The translations under genes and the position numbers were made by a program. 64,000 bases of DNA from Prinsepia uniflora (lineage: Eukaryota; Streptophyta; Magnoliopsida; Rosales; Rosaceae). Below, piece after piece: positions 45,481 to 57,425 of the stretch; within the stretch, counting starts at the first letter, position 1; the number at the start of each line of letters is the position of its first letter. Location of the stretch: positions 10,450,501-10,514,500 of the forward strand of contig CM064873.1 in the NCBI GenBank assembly GCA_032719365.1, read 5' to 3'. The notes under the pieces are model-generated. The model did not search any database and was not told the DNA's origin. It saw only the letters and a program-made list of their open reading frames with translations.

Positions 45481-47296
45481 CAGCGTTGACCGCGTGCGTG
45501 GGGGCGCGTGGACACGAATTTCCAGGCAGGACTGGCACCATTTTCATGGTTTTGACATTCCAGATCCAATGGTGGTGGTTTCGTGTCGATCCGAGATCGT
45601 TAAGTAGGTTAAATTGAGGTTGTAACTCTCGAGAAGCGTGTTTGGAGCGCATTCCCGAGTCGGTTTTGTTCTAGGGTTCGATGCTAGATCTAGTAGGGCC
45701 AATTAGTGACCATTGAGTGTATTTGGACAGGCCCGGAGACTGTGTTTAGCTTCGGGACAAGTGTAGCTTGTTCGTTAGCGCAGCAAGGACTAGCTGTGAG
45801 TGGACCGTTGGTTTTATAATGAAATGCATGCATAACCGTTTTACTTGTTTTTCTAAATTGATTTACGCTAAATGTTTTAGAACTGTGGAATTTAATGTTT
45901 AAATTACGAATTTTGAGAAATGCACGGATTTAAGTGGAAATAGTCGTATCGGGCTTGAGACCCATTTGGCGACAGTTGATTCGGATTTGGGAGAGCCAAC
46001 AGTGTTTTGAAATGATTTGCGAACTAAATGAATGAGCTGGTGATTTGGGACATTTGGTTTAAAGGTTTGGTTTATAAAGGAATTCTGGGCATAGGTTTGA
46101 CATTGTTTGAAAAGATGGATTTTAAAGGTTTTCATACATATATGTATATACCCTTCTGACTCTGCGAATTGGTCTCTTCTAGACGTCGACCTGCAGAGTC
46201 ACGATCCACTACCCGGAATGAGTACTCCCCATAGGGAACTCATTCCAGGAGTGGGAGATATGATGTGGTCTCGGACTGGGTCCGTAGACAGTCATCCAGA
46301 TGTCGTAGACCCTGGATGTTGGATAGAGCCTCCTAGATGTAGAATTCCTGAGGGTAGACTTGGAGTGAGGCCCCGAGTAGTATACATACTTATAGATATG
46401 AATCGTGACCGATATAGGGGATTTGTTCCCTAGGGGCTGTGTGCCCCGAATTGGCAACGAGTGTGCCAAGGAAGGGACATGTGGATATATGGTTATATTT
46501 GATTTGTGGATATACGTGCCCATATATATTTTGCACAGATATATGTGTATGTATAGAAATGTTATATGTTTTTACCGTTTATTGTGTTTATATGTTTTCT
46601 ACTGAATGCATGCATGTTTCCAGAAACGGAGGGTCAGAATATTTATTTGTTCAATTGAATTTATAACTGCTTTATTTTTGGTCCACTCACATTTTAACTA
46701 TTTTCTTGACCCTCCAAGAGAGGAAACCGAGAAGGGCATCGACTCCGGGGCCAAGGCATAAATATCACCGTTGCATTTGGACCACCATGAGGGGTAGGTG
46801 TTATCTTTTATTCTATTAGTACGAACAAAATGCTCATTTCCCTTGTCTGACATTTTGTTGTATTAAACACACCAGTGTGTATCTAGAACCCTCAGTAGGG
46901 GTATTTGTGTTACGAAAACCCTTAGAAGGGTATTTGTGGTATTTTAAGTTAACTGTCAGACGGGAGAAGACCCTTCCCCTGGTGGTCCCCAGGGGAGAAT
47001 GGGGGAGGTCCTGTCATTTATTCATTAATTTTTTTTATTAATTTATTCTTTTATTCATTATTCTTTTTCACTAACAAATTATTAATGTTCCATAATTTCC
47101 CTAATTAAGAACGATCCCTATTTACCAATACTACATCTACACAAAAAGGGTTTAATTGCATAATACTCAAATTACGTATTTAATTTAATACATAGTTTGG
47201 GCATTATCAATTTTTGAAGGCATCACAACAAGCCCCAAATTGGCTCCATATTGACACAGAACTTCGGAGACTTTTGAACAACCCACTTCATGCATG

Positions 47297-47630
47297 ATGA
47301 CGCACTCAAGCCCATGAAGGACACGGTGTGACACCTTGCCACTAAAGCTCGAGACATAAGTCCCAATGCTCTATATGACATGCATTGCACGAGGACGTAC
47401 TCGAACCCATGGAGAACGTGACGTGACATCGTGCCGCTAAAGCTCGAGGCATAACCACCAACGCTCTGCATGACATGCACGATGATGTGCTCAGGCCATG
47501 AAGAATGCGACGTGACACTTTGTCACTAGAGTTCATGGCATAAGTCCCAACGCTTCACCTGACACGTAAGACGACACGCTCAAGCCTGTGAAGAACGTGA
47601 TGCGACACCTTGCCGACAGAGCACAAGAAA
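47297..47630 (+). repeat. ~90-bp tandem repeat, four units
   Basis: Units start near 47299, 47393, 47484 and 47573 with GACGCACTCAAGCCCATGAA-like sequence and contain GTGACACCTTGCCACTAAAG and CATGACATGCA words. Non-coding interior of the large LTR element. Confidence 0.75.
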
Positions 47631-48240
47631 GTCGAACAGCTAAACACCCAAGACCAAGTCCAATCAGAGCTCCTACAATGACTTCAACGAGGCCTCAAAA
47701 TTTTTGAACCTGTTAAGAGACTCACGAAGGGTAAGGGAACCTCCTAAAGCGCACTAGCGAGGAGCACGTCAATCCCCGAACAATGTCCCGAGACGAGTCA
47801 CTAAGCGATTTTGGAGAAGAAAGACACACCCATCTAGTAAGGATTCAACGACATGACGTGACCTCCCAGATTACAAACACCTCAAGTGGAAAAGTCAATG
47901 AAGGTTCAGGACGATCTGGCCATCACAGAGAGAAAGATGGGACATACTCATTGGCATGCGTACACACTTCAACAATGGAGATCCCGGGAAGTCGGCACTA
48001 CCTGACTCGAAGCTACTCTCCCCACATCGAGGCATACTACATGTTGGAGACATCAAAAAAATGTTGGATCAACGCCTCCAAGGAATCCAATGCGACGATG
48101 GTCTGGGAGACGGCCTTCGGCACCCCACTCAACCATGCTTCGTCAATTTCAAGTGTTGGACCATGTCCTATGACACATCTCCAAACGACTCCGAAAAAGA
48201 AACCTATACACCTGGAGTACAAGTGCAGCATAAACACAAA
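47631..48240 (+). other. Interior of the large element, uncertain open frame
   Basis: An open frame on the plus strand starts at 47783 and runs into the 25-bp repeat. A second frame overlaps from 47956. The unique first ~150 codons of the 47783 frame show no domain I recognise and no Gag-like zinc knuckle. It might be a relic of an internal gene of the LTR element, but chance is the simpler reading, so no CDS is called. Confidence 0.3.
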
Positions 48241-49110
48241 GCCTTCGTCGTACGAAGCACTCGAAACCTTCGCCATACGAAGCCCTCGAAGCCTTCGCCA
48301 TTCAAAGCACTCGAAGCTTTTGCCACACGAATCACTCGAAGCCTTCGCCATGCGAAGCACTCTAAACCTTCGTCATGTGAAGCACTCGAAGCCTTCGCCA
48401 TGCGAAGCACTCTAAACCTTCGTCATGTGAAGCAGTCGAAGCCTTCGCCACGTGAAGCAATGGAAACCTTTGCCACGCGAAGTACTCTAAGCCTTCACCA
48501 CGCAATACACTCGAAGGCTTCACCACGCGAATCACTCTAAGCCTTTACCACGCGAAGCAATCTAACCCTTCGCCACGCGAAGTACTCTAAACCTTCGCCA
48601 TGTGAAGCACTCGAAGCCTTCGCCACTCGAAACCTTCGCCACACGAAGCACTCAAAGTCTTCATCGTGCGAAGAACTCGAAGCCTTCACCACACAAAGCA
48701 CTCGAAGCCTTCGCCACGCGAAGCACTCTAAGCCTTCACCACGCGAAAAACTTGAAGCCTTCGCCACTCGAATCACTCTAAGCCTTCGCCACGCGAAGCA
48801 CTCTAAGCCTTTGCTTGCCACGCAAAGCACTCTAAGCCTTCGTCACGTGAAGCACTCTAAGCCTTCGCCACGCTAAGTACTCGAAGCATTTGTCATGTAA
48901 AGCACTCTAAGCCTTCGCCACGCGAATCACTCTAAGCCTTTTTCCATGCAAAGTATTCTAAGCCTTTGCTATGCGAAGCACTCCAAGCCTTCGCCCTGTG
49001 AAGCATTTCAAGCCTTCACCACGTGAAACATTTTCAGCCTTCGTCACGTGAAGCACCCCAAGTCTTCGCCACGTGAAGCACTCTAAGTCTTTCCCCTACG
49101 AAGCAACCAA
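48241..49110 (+). repeat. 25-bp minisatellite, roughly 33-35 copies
   Basis: The consensus unit is GAAGCACTCGAAGCCTTCGC followed by CACGC. Copies vary at a few positions, often as paired higher-order units (CTCGAAGCC alternating with CTCTAAACC near 48330-48430). Each unit holds a near-palindrome, CGAAGCCTTCG. Because 25 is not a multiple of three, successive units rotate through all frames and give a 25-residue peptide period. This explains the long open frames on both strands, which I do not regard as genes. Confidence 0.92.
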
Positions 49111-49332
49111 GACTTTGTTCCATGCAGTGTCAGTACCTTTGATACGCAAAGCATCAAAGCCCTCATCCATGAAGAAATCCACGTACTCGCCCCACGAAGC
49201 ATCAACGCATTCGTTCGATGAGCGTCAACGCATTCCTTCAAAGCATCAAATGCTTTTCTCATAAAGCATCAATACCTTTGGCCCATGAAGTAGCCAAGCC
49301 TTCACACACGACGCAACTCTTCGCTCGCAAAG

Positions 49333-49505
49333 CATCAAGGCAATTGCCCCACGGCACATCAAGGTAATCGCCCGCGTCGTATCAAGGCAATCACCCCGCG
49401 ATGCATCAAGGCAATCACCTCGCGATGCATCAAGGCAATCACCTCACGATGCATCAAGGCAATCTTTCCGTGATGCATCAAGGCAATCTTTCCGTGACAC
49501 ATCAA
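49333..49505 (+). repeat. 24-bp minisatellite, about seven copies
   Basis: Unit GATGCATCAAGGCAATCACC plus CCGC-like tail; starts near 49333, 49358, 49381, 49404, 49428, 49452 and 49476. It lies downstream of the 25-bp array after transitional AAGCATCAA units (49130-49330), suggesting stepwise amplification from related seeds. Confidence 0.85.
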
Positions 49506-50526
49506 CGTCCTTGTTCCTCAAAGCCATAATGCCTTCAACTCACAACCTATCAACATTTGCGCTTCGTAACCTCTTTTGCATTGCATTACCATAACGAAAA
49601 GAAAACTAAAAAGAGAGAAAAATTTCTCTTGTGATTCGGAATGAACCCTTCTCGGTGGAAGAAAGGAATAACGATGGATTTCTATGGAGCATCCAGGAAC
49701 AAGAAGGTTCGATCGGACGACGAAGCACCAAAGCCCAATACTGGAAAAAAGTTCAAGGACTTCACCTAAAAAGGACTCGAAGCATCTCTCCAAAAGGAAA
49801 AGTATAGCCTTCACCTCGAAGAGCTAAATCGCCACCTCAAGCAACTCGACGGCTAAGTTCAATGCGGTTAACCAAAAATGAGGAACATAGTACTCAAGAA
49901 CAATCCCAAGGATGTATAACTCTTACCCAACAAATGAACTATCTATACTTGGAAAAGCTACTAAGGATCGGTTCCCAACCCCACCAAGGGGAGCAACAGC
50001 CGTGTCATGTCATGACAAATCTTGGGCAAATGTCTTAGTGCACGTGACTACAAATTCCAGCACACAACTTTGAGATTCATTCGAACGTACCAAGCTCAAA
50101 TTTTACTTCCTTAAAGACAGCTTGATGGCATAAAAAAGGTACGGAAGTTAGCTTTCCAACGCCACAAACGACACTCAATTTAGTGCTAAAACGAAGACAG
50201 AAGACCAAATTTACTACACAAAGGTGAAATCTGCCAAAAATCATAAAATACTCAAAAAAATGTAAGGCTTATATTAGTGAAAATTAAAGAAGTTGGTAAT
50301 TCACAAGTTGAATTCTCACACATATATTCAACGTTAAGATCAAGCTACGAGCCAAGAAGAACCATAAAACTCATCATCAGGATCGGCAAGACCTCAGAGT
50401 CTCTCCGTCAACCTGTGAGCAAGCCTTGTATGCCTTCGATCATCCCATCGCGGACTTCTAGTGACGCATCGTCCATGGCCTTCTTCAGGAAATGAGGGCA
50501 ACCTCCTCAACATCGCTTACTTGGCA
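49506..50526 (+). other. Interior of the large element, no gene seen
   Basis: Unique-looking sequence with short open frames only, up to 98 codons on the minus strand. No recognisable domain. Ends at the LTR-K TSD. Confidence 0.45.
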
Positions 50527-50531
50527 TAGTT

Positions 50532-52188
50532 TGTAACGACCCGTTCCGAATATCGGAGTTAAATATTAATTAATTATGATTTATAATGACTAATTGGGGA
50601 TTAGTTGAGTGAAAACGGACGAAATGTGCAAAATGACCGTTTTGCCGCTAGCGTGGGTAAAATGTTGACTTTTGGTTCAGGCGGCCAAACGGACTTTGAC
50701 CGATGACTGTGACGTAGTTCGGGACGTCACGAGTTCATAGACAGGTGGCACGTTCGATTCCGACATTCGAGGGAAAAGTTATGGCGTTCGGAAGTTGAGG
50801 GTTATTTTGGTAATTTGGCTAAAAAGGGGCCAAATGTTGACTTTTGACCCGGTAAGTCCAATGGACGAGGGCCAAATACCGTTACGTAGGTCTTGTCGAT
50901 ACGAATCCAACGACAGGCGGCATGCCGAAATCGGAGATTCGACGACGAAGTTATGGTCTCGGAAATGAACTCGATTAACCGAACGAACCGGGATTAAAAT
51001 ATTATTTTATTGTGAACAGTACCAGAGGATTGAACACACCTGGATGAGTGTCAAGTGTCACCCATCCCTTGATTTAAGGATAGAAATCTGATCCATGTTT
51101 TAGGGAATACATGATCATTGTGTTTTATTATTTGTTTAATTATCCTTTAATTAATTTAATCCTCCATTAATCCTCTTTGTCTTCAAACCGTGCACAAAAT
51201 TGGGAATCAGAATTGAGAGAATTGGTTGCCTTCCACAACCGGTTTTGAGTGAGAACCTGAGAGATTTGTGGGACTGAATTAACAAGGAAACACGAGAGAT
51301 TGTGAGAGAGCTGGAATCTGGAATTCGAAATTCAGAAAATTAGGGGGGAAATTCGGATTTTAAACCATGAACTACGGGGATCGAAATTGAGCTTGGAATT
51401 AGCTTCCTGAGGTTGTGACGAGTTGATTCAGATCAAGAACGAAGGGAATTGAGGTCCATTTGAGGTAGAACAGAAGGACTGTGGTTGCTGAAATTTCGAG
51501 CCTGAGTCGTGGGGTTTGAGCCTTGGATTGAAACAATTGAGTTGGGGAAACTGTTTCTCTTGGTCCATTTAAGCTTCTGGATGGATCAATTGAAAGAAAT
51601 CGTTTGACATTGACGACTTTCGAAGATGAACAGTGTTCGAGAGTTCTTCGAGTGTTCAACCTTGATTTGAAGAATTAAGGTAAGGTTTCGTGTAATTGAG
51701 GTTTCAGAACTCTAATTAGACTTGAATCGAAGCTGACTGAATGTTCAATTATTGAAAATGGTGTCGAATTGACAGAGAACAAACCGGGTCGTCTCGCGGG
51801 CAAAAGGACCCGTTTTACAGACAAACGGGCGAGGGCGAGGACACCGACTACTGTAGCTGGCGCGTGGGTTTCACGCGCAGCCACTCACGGCGGCGCGTGA
51901 GGGTGCGTACGGCCTAGTTTCAAGGTGAGGTCAACATGACTTTGAATCCTCTCATTGTAATGAACATTTTGATGCTGGTTTCGAGGAAATCGGATATCGT
52001 TTCGTTAATGTTCCGCATATCCGAAGTTTTGTTTTACGTTTAAAATACGTATTTAAATTCTGAAAAAATTGGGGAAAATTATATGAAGTATTTTGAGATG
52101 TTAGTAACCCTCTATAATTATTTTGGATAGGAGTTGTGATTTCCAAAATTTACGGAAAAACGTGCAGCTCTGAAACGGACCGTTTAGA

Positions 52189-52241
<53 letters not shown>

Positions 52242-53837
52242 TGGACTTTGTTTTCTAACCGTGATGCATGCATATATAATTTAAATGCTTTATTATATGA
52301 TTTATATGCTTTGGCATGATTGATGTTTCAATTTGGTGATTTCTCGCTTTTATGGATTATTATATTATTATATTTTGGCACGATTTTCGAGAAATTATGA
52401 AATTGGTTAAAAATGATGTTTGGACTCGGGTTATGAGTCCGGGATTGAAATTGATTGAAAATAATGTTTGGACTCGGATTATTGAGTCATGGATTGAAAA
52501 ATTATATTTGGACTCGGATTATGAGTCAAGGATCGGTTTCATGGATTTACGTGAAAATAGCAACTGAGGTTGCGAACGCATGGATTTGCGTGATAATGTT
52601 ATTTTGGGCGTGAGACCCAAGTGGATAATGATTTTGACTCGGTATTGGAGTCACATGTGGTTATGATGAAATTAATGATTTCTTGTGATTTTACGATTAT
52701 TTTAATCAGTCTTTCGGACACGTTTTCTGAGGAAAGTGCAAATGATGTTTATGGCGAGGCCGGAATCTAAATGATTTCTAAAATGGTATTTTGACTTAGT
52801 TGGTGAGTCAATGATGGTTTCAGGATTATTTTATTGTTTTAAAATGTGATTTTAAAGATTTACATGTAAATGTTATTTTGGGGCTTGAGACCCAGTCGAG
52901 AATGATCTTGACTTTGTATGAAGACAAGATTTGATTGAAATGTTGGGATGTAGTTCCCAAGATGGTTTTCATTGTGATTGTGAAATGCCCAGACGGTCGG
53001 AGCTTGGGGGGATTACCCAGACGACTGGAGCTTGGGGGATGTGATTGTAGGATCATGAGTTGATCCTATGGTAAGCCAGCTTCTCGGATGTGACTGAGCC
53101 TGGATGTACCACTCGGATGGGTCTGAGCCTGGGGATGTGTTCGCCCAGATGTGACTGAGCCCGAGGGTTGAGCTCAGAGGTGTCCGATCCCGAGAGTGTG
53201 GCTGGATATTGGCCTACGCGTAGTGCATCACTTGTGAGTAGTACAGATGTGATTGTGATAGTTTGTGCACTTGTGAGTAGTGCGGATTGATTGGATTGAT
53301 TGATTGACTATGCATTTGTGAATAGTGCTTATTGATGTTGTTTATGATGACGTACTGATATTGAGTACAGGTTTTGGTCTTTGTGGCCAGGTGATTATGT
53401 TTCACATGTTTTGGCCTGAGAGCCGGGATTTGATGTTTTATAACATGAACTGATTTGGTGAACATGAGTTTTATGGACCATGGGAAAATATGTTTTGATT
53501 TTATCGGTCCATTGTTCATACTTGAATGATTTCATACTATTACTCATGTTTTATGATATGCATACAAGTTTGTGAAAACTGGAGGGTAAGAATGTATTTT
53601 GGCAAATGTTTTTATAAGAGGTCATTTTTGTCCACTCACACCTTTTCTGTTTTGTGACCCTTCAGGCCGTGGTACGACGTTCGGGACTGATCAGGAGGCA
53701 GAGGTAGCAGCAGAAATCAGCGCAATTATCCCTTGTCTAGCAAGCACTGAAGGGTAGTTTCGGACCTTTAGTTGACTTGTCAGACGAGAGCAGGACCGGA
53801 CACGGTTTTTGACGTCCAGTTGGGACGGGTCCTGTCA
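50532..53837 (+). mobile_element. LTR-K: solo LTR, TSD TAGTT
   Basis: 3,306 bp, the longest copy. TGTAACGACCCGTTCC...GGGACGGGTCCTGTCA, perfect TSD TAGTT (50527-50531 and 53838-53842). The intron-like segment runs 52237-53665 (1,429 bp; GTGAGTGGAC to CCCTTCAG), with GTCCACTCAC at 53630-53639. A (GT)n tract directly abuts the donor. Hairpins: GGACTC...GAGTCC (52422-52440), GCACT...AGTGC (53267-53283), GTACT...AGTAC (53352-53368). A GC-rich block after CTACTGTAGCTGG lies at 51848-51900. The upstream unit is duplicated (50739, 50911). Confidence 0.92.
52191..52239 (+). repeat. (GT)n microsatellite, ~24 units
   Basis: Uninterrupted GT run ending directly in the GTGAGTGGAC donor motif of LTR-K. 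LTR-M has the short seed GGTGTGTGAGTGG at the same place, so the tract probably expanded from it. Confidence 0.95.
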
Positions 53838-53842
53838 TAGTT

Positions 53843-54211
53843 GGCCTCACAAAAGCAACTTTACCACTTCTTGACTCTGCGACGGCTAAAAAGCAGCTTG
53901 ACTTTCAACTCGAAGACGAAACGATGGTTTGGTGCCATGTGCCTTTACGCCACTTGGCTTCAGCGTCTAAATGATGGCATCTCCAAGCCTTGTTCCTTCA
54001 ATTAGGCAATTATGTACAACGTCTTGAGCTTTTCCGGGTTGGGGGGGGGGGGGGGAGATGATCGATCCTCCATGCTCCACTTTGTTACCACTCTATTTTG
54101 AGCTCAACAAGGCCTTAAAGATCAAGTCTCTAGAAGACCATCTTCATCCAAAGCAACTCCTTGGAAGGCCATCTGTCATCCAAAACAACTCCTTGGAAGG
54201 CTTCAGTTACT
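53843..54211 (+). other. Interior of the large element; G15 run and 31-bp duplication
   Basis: Contains an uninterrupted run of 15 G (54041-54055). It also has a duplicated ATCCAAA.CAACTCCTTGGAAGGC unit (about 54146 and 54177). No gene. Confidence 0.6.
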
Positions 54212-54216
54212 TCATG

Positions 54217-57075
54217 TGTAACGACCCGGAACTTCAAAAAGGGCAAAAATGTAAATTCGGAAAAGATTTGTATAACAATGACGATTTTACCCTTGTGAAT
54301 AGTATGGTCAAAACGTTGAATTTTTGTTTGGCAAGTCGAACGGACGTTGGCCGATGACTGTCATGTAGTTCGGGACGTCACGAGTCCGTAGACATGTGGC
54401 ATGTCCGATTCCGACAATCGAGGAAGAAGTTATGATGTTCGGAAGATTGAGGGTATTTTGGTAATTTGGTTTAAAAGGGAAAATTTGTTGACTTTTACAC
54501 GACAAGTATTTTTCACGCAATTCAAGGACCGTTAGATACGTCTCGATTCCCTGAGTACAACGACAGGCGGCACGCCGTCATCGGACGTCAGACGGCTTAG
54601 TTACGGGTCTAGTTATGTGAGGGGAAAAATGGTAATTTGGACAAATAAGGGCAAAATGGTTTTTTGGCAGCTTTAATTCTGTGAAAAATCAGATGAGGAC
54701 ACCTGGGGCTGATGGATTGGATATTTTTGGCTAAAACCACAGAGATAAGGACACATGTCCACTCTCTAGTGGCTTCTAGCCAAGTCTGTCTCACACGGTT
54801 ATATTTTAAAATTGGGCTTAATCGATTAGATGAGAAAAACAGAGACAGAGTGTGCGACCGACCATTTTTCATTTGAGAGAGTTGTGTGTGAGATCAGAGG
54901 TAGTGAGTGAGAGATCAGAGGCTTGTTGTGGCTTGTGTGACTGTGTTTAAGGGAAGACTGAGTGAAGAGTGTGTGTGAGTAGTGAGAAAACCCAGAAAAA
55001 CAGAGAAGGAGACGGTGAACTTTAATCGATCAAACCCATCGAAATATGGTTTGTGGTGGTGATTAGAGAATTGAGAATCGACCCTTGGACGTGAGTGAGC
55101 ACGGTGGAGGTCACGGGGAGGACAGAGAACAGCTATGTTCTTTCGGGTCCTCTGTTTTTCCAGAATTGGTTCGAATGAAAATCGATGGTGTTGGCGTGTT
55201 GTTGAACCACTATGTTGATGTTTATCATCTTAGGAGACCACTACTGAACCCAAGGACTCGAAACTGTGATCAGAGAGGCTCGTGGTGGCTGGAAACAGAG
55301 ACGGGAAAACTCAGAGTTTTGAGTCGACTTTGAGAGGTATGAAATAGAGTTTCATTTTGTGATTTTGTTAGATAAATCAATTCTAAATTGAAGGATGAAG
55401 CTAAGGGTGAAGGAAGGATCGAAAATGGTTTGAAAATGAGTGAAAACCGGCCTCGCTGGCTCAGTTGGACCGGTCTGAACCGGGCTAGCGGGAGGTAGAC
55501 GACGATGAACAGTACTGCGCATGGCTCCCACGAGCAGCCCCTTTAGGCGGCGTGTGAGGGCGTGTAGGGCCTTTTTTGGGGAAGTGTTCAACATGTTTTT
55601 CACTCTAATCGATGTAACGAACATTTTGGGACAAGTTTCGAGTCGATCCGACACCGTCTTGGGGTAGTTTTGAGTGTCCAAAAGTTTAGGGGTTAATTTA
55701 ATTACGTTTAAAAATCCCGAAAAATTGGAGAAATTAGTGTGAGCTTAAATGAAGTGTTTGTGACCTGAAATTATGATATGTGACAGGCCAGAACATTCCC
55801 GAGGCATCCGAAGAGTGTACGGGACGCAATTGACGCATTCGGACTTATTGAGTGGACTTTTGTTTTCTAACCGAGTATGCATAACTGTTTTTACTTACTT
55901 ATTTTATGTTTCGATATATGATTTTATGCTTATGATCATAATACTCTTGCTTTACTTGATTGCACGCTTTTCAATATGAGTTGTTGAATTTACATGTACT
56001 TCGAGAATATGATTTCTGTTATACTTTTGACGATGATTTCGGATGGATGATTTATGTTTAGACGTATTTTGTTTTGCTAACGATTTGTGGATATGATTTG
56101 AGACTTTGAAGGGAAATTCGGGCATGAGTCCCATTTCGATCAAATATGATTTCGGTTTTCGATTTTCGAAGATTCCAAGTTGGGTTTTGGCTTTCGGATT
56201 TCAATGGATTTTCCTATGCTTGAAAAATGGTTTTGGGTTTAAAGACCCGGAAAAAGGAAAAATGGCTGGATCTGGTTTTGAGTTTAAAGACTCGGTTGAT
56301 TGAAGACGGTGTAAGGCCCTGGATTGATGTTTTGAGTTTAAAGACTCGGTATATGTTTTGAGTTTAAAGACTCGGTTATTGTGATATCCCCCGAGGCCTG
56401 TTGATTGTGTTTTGAGTTTAAAGACTCGTTGATATCCCGGAAAGGCCTGATTATGCGCATGATTTTGAGTTTAAAGACTCGGACGCACTTGAAATCCAGC
56501 AACTTGATTGATCGATATTTTTCACTAGTTTTTCACTGGTTTTCAAATGTTTTGGGCTGTGACCCGAATGACCCGAATGACTTGGATTTTATGGTTTTGG
56601 GCCGAGTGCCCGAACTTTGATTTTGATTTATGGTATTTTCTACATTTATTTCATATCGTACGTATTGTTGTTTCCAGATACTTGGTTATGCATGCATGTT
56701 TTTAAACGGAGGGTGAACCCTGGTTTACTTCGCAAACTGTTTTATAACTCTTATTTTTAGTCCACTCACGCTTTTAATGTTTTTAACACCCTTCAGGTCG
56801 TGGTGCTAGCGTTGGGGCTAACGTTGAGGCAGAGGCAGAGGCATAAAGTTTTTCCGTTGCGCGTTTAGTCAGCTCACAGTAGGATTTTGTTCTTACATTG
56901 TACTGTTACTATGCTATGTGCTACTGTTGACTGGTTGTATTGTACTTTCTCCCAGGTCTGAAAATGTATGGTTTTTGTGGTTATTGTGGTTAATTTAGTC
57001 TTTTAAAATTTGATTGTCGGACGGGAGCAGGGTTCGTCTCGGTTATCGAGGTAATAATCGGGGTGGGTCCTGTCA
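54217..57075 (+). mobile_element. LTR-L: solo LTR, TSD TCATG
   Basis: 2,859 bp, TGTAACGACCCGGAAC...GGGGTGGGTCCTGTCA, perfect TSD TCATG (54212-54216 and 57076-57080). The donor motif reads TTGAGTGGAC at 55849-55858, so the GT is lost. The acceptor CCCTTCAG is intact (AG at 56795-56796) and the complementary motif is kept. A GAGTTTAAAGACTC array lies at 56237-56482. The upstream unit is duplicated (54391, 54560). Confidence 0.92.
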
Positions 57076-57080
57076 TCATG

Positions 57081-57420
57081 GCACCATATGCACTTGGCAT
57101 CGCGTCATGGGAAGCCTTACCTTAAGGATAGAGCACGCCTCGCCTTGTGACACATCTGACTTCAAGTCATGGAACTTCGCGCCTTCCCCGTTGAAGGTCT
57201 CGATGTTGAAACCACCCGCACTTGAAGATGACGAGTTTGTCCATGCGCTGAGCTTTTCTACCCACCAAGCATCAGGAGCATAGTCTTTGGAAAGAGAGAG
57301 CCTTGTGCCATCTAGCGCATCACCTCTTACTCTAACCTTGCCTTGCCTTGAGTTGTGGCATGCCAAGCCTTGGATGTAGAATACCTCGTCTCACACTGAC
57401 AGCATGCCTCGCCTTGTAGT
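57081..57420 (+). other. Interior of the large element, repeated near 60240
   Basis: Sequence with GCCTTGCCTTGAGTTGTG, CAAGTCATGGAACTTCGCGC and TTGAAGATGACGAGT words recurs in diverged form at about 60240-60420. It is a ~200-bp interior repeat. No gene. Confidence 0.55.
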
Positions 57421-57425
57421 TGCAC

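Larger units (their letters stand above)
41521..47016 (+). mobile_element. LTR-I: solo LTR interrupted by LTR-J, TSD TTTAT
   Basis: TGTAATGACCCGGATT...GGGGGAGGTCCTGTCA, perfect TSD TTTAT (41516-41520 and 47017-47021). ~2.64 kb without LTR-J. The intron-like segment starts at 45795 (GTGAGTGGAC). GTCCACTCAC is at 46681-46690, and the acceptor region reads CCCTCCAAG (AG at 46717-46718), slightly altered. The interior has a long hairpin, GGAATGAGT...ACTCATTCC (46215-46246). 45183-45480 carries three TGACGTCA and three CACGTG boxes. Single-copy upstream subfamily. Confidence 0.9.
39874..47209 (+). mobile_element. 1.8-kb solo-LTR-like block interrupted by LTR-I
   Basis: Starts TGATAGGTCATTAATTAAGC and ends TTGGGCATTATCA, so the ends are TGATA...TATCA. 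Without LTR-I it is ~1.83 kb (39874-41520 plus 47022-47209). A TATA box, TATAAATA, at 40575-40582 in CCCTCTATAAATAGGGAGG gives a plus-strand promoter. TTCGGTGCATT/TTCAGGGCATT words recur at 41110-41225. No TSD is visible (GAAAG versus ATTTT), so it may be a recombinant or truncated LTR. Confidence 0.6.

Noticed and set aside
39874..47209. TSD for the 1.8-kb LTR-like block
   Set aside because: GAAAG and ATTTT do not match in any nearby register.
47783..48540. Overlapping 210- and 194-codon open frames on the plus strand
   Set aside because: Their C-terminal halves are translations of the 25-bp minisatellite, open on both strands. The unique part shows no domain, so they are not called as genes.
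48241..49505. CRISPR-like array of regular repeats
   Set aside because: Repeats are contiguous with no unique spacers and the DNA is plant nuclear; they are minisatellites.
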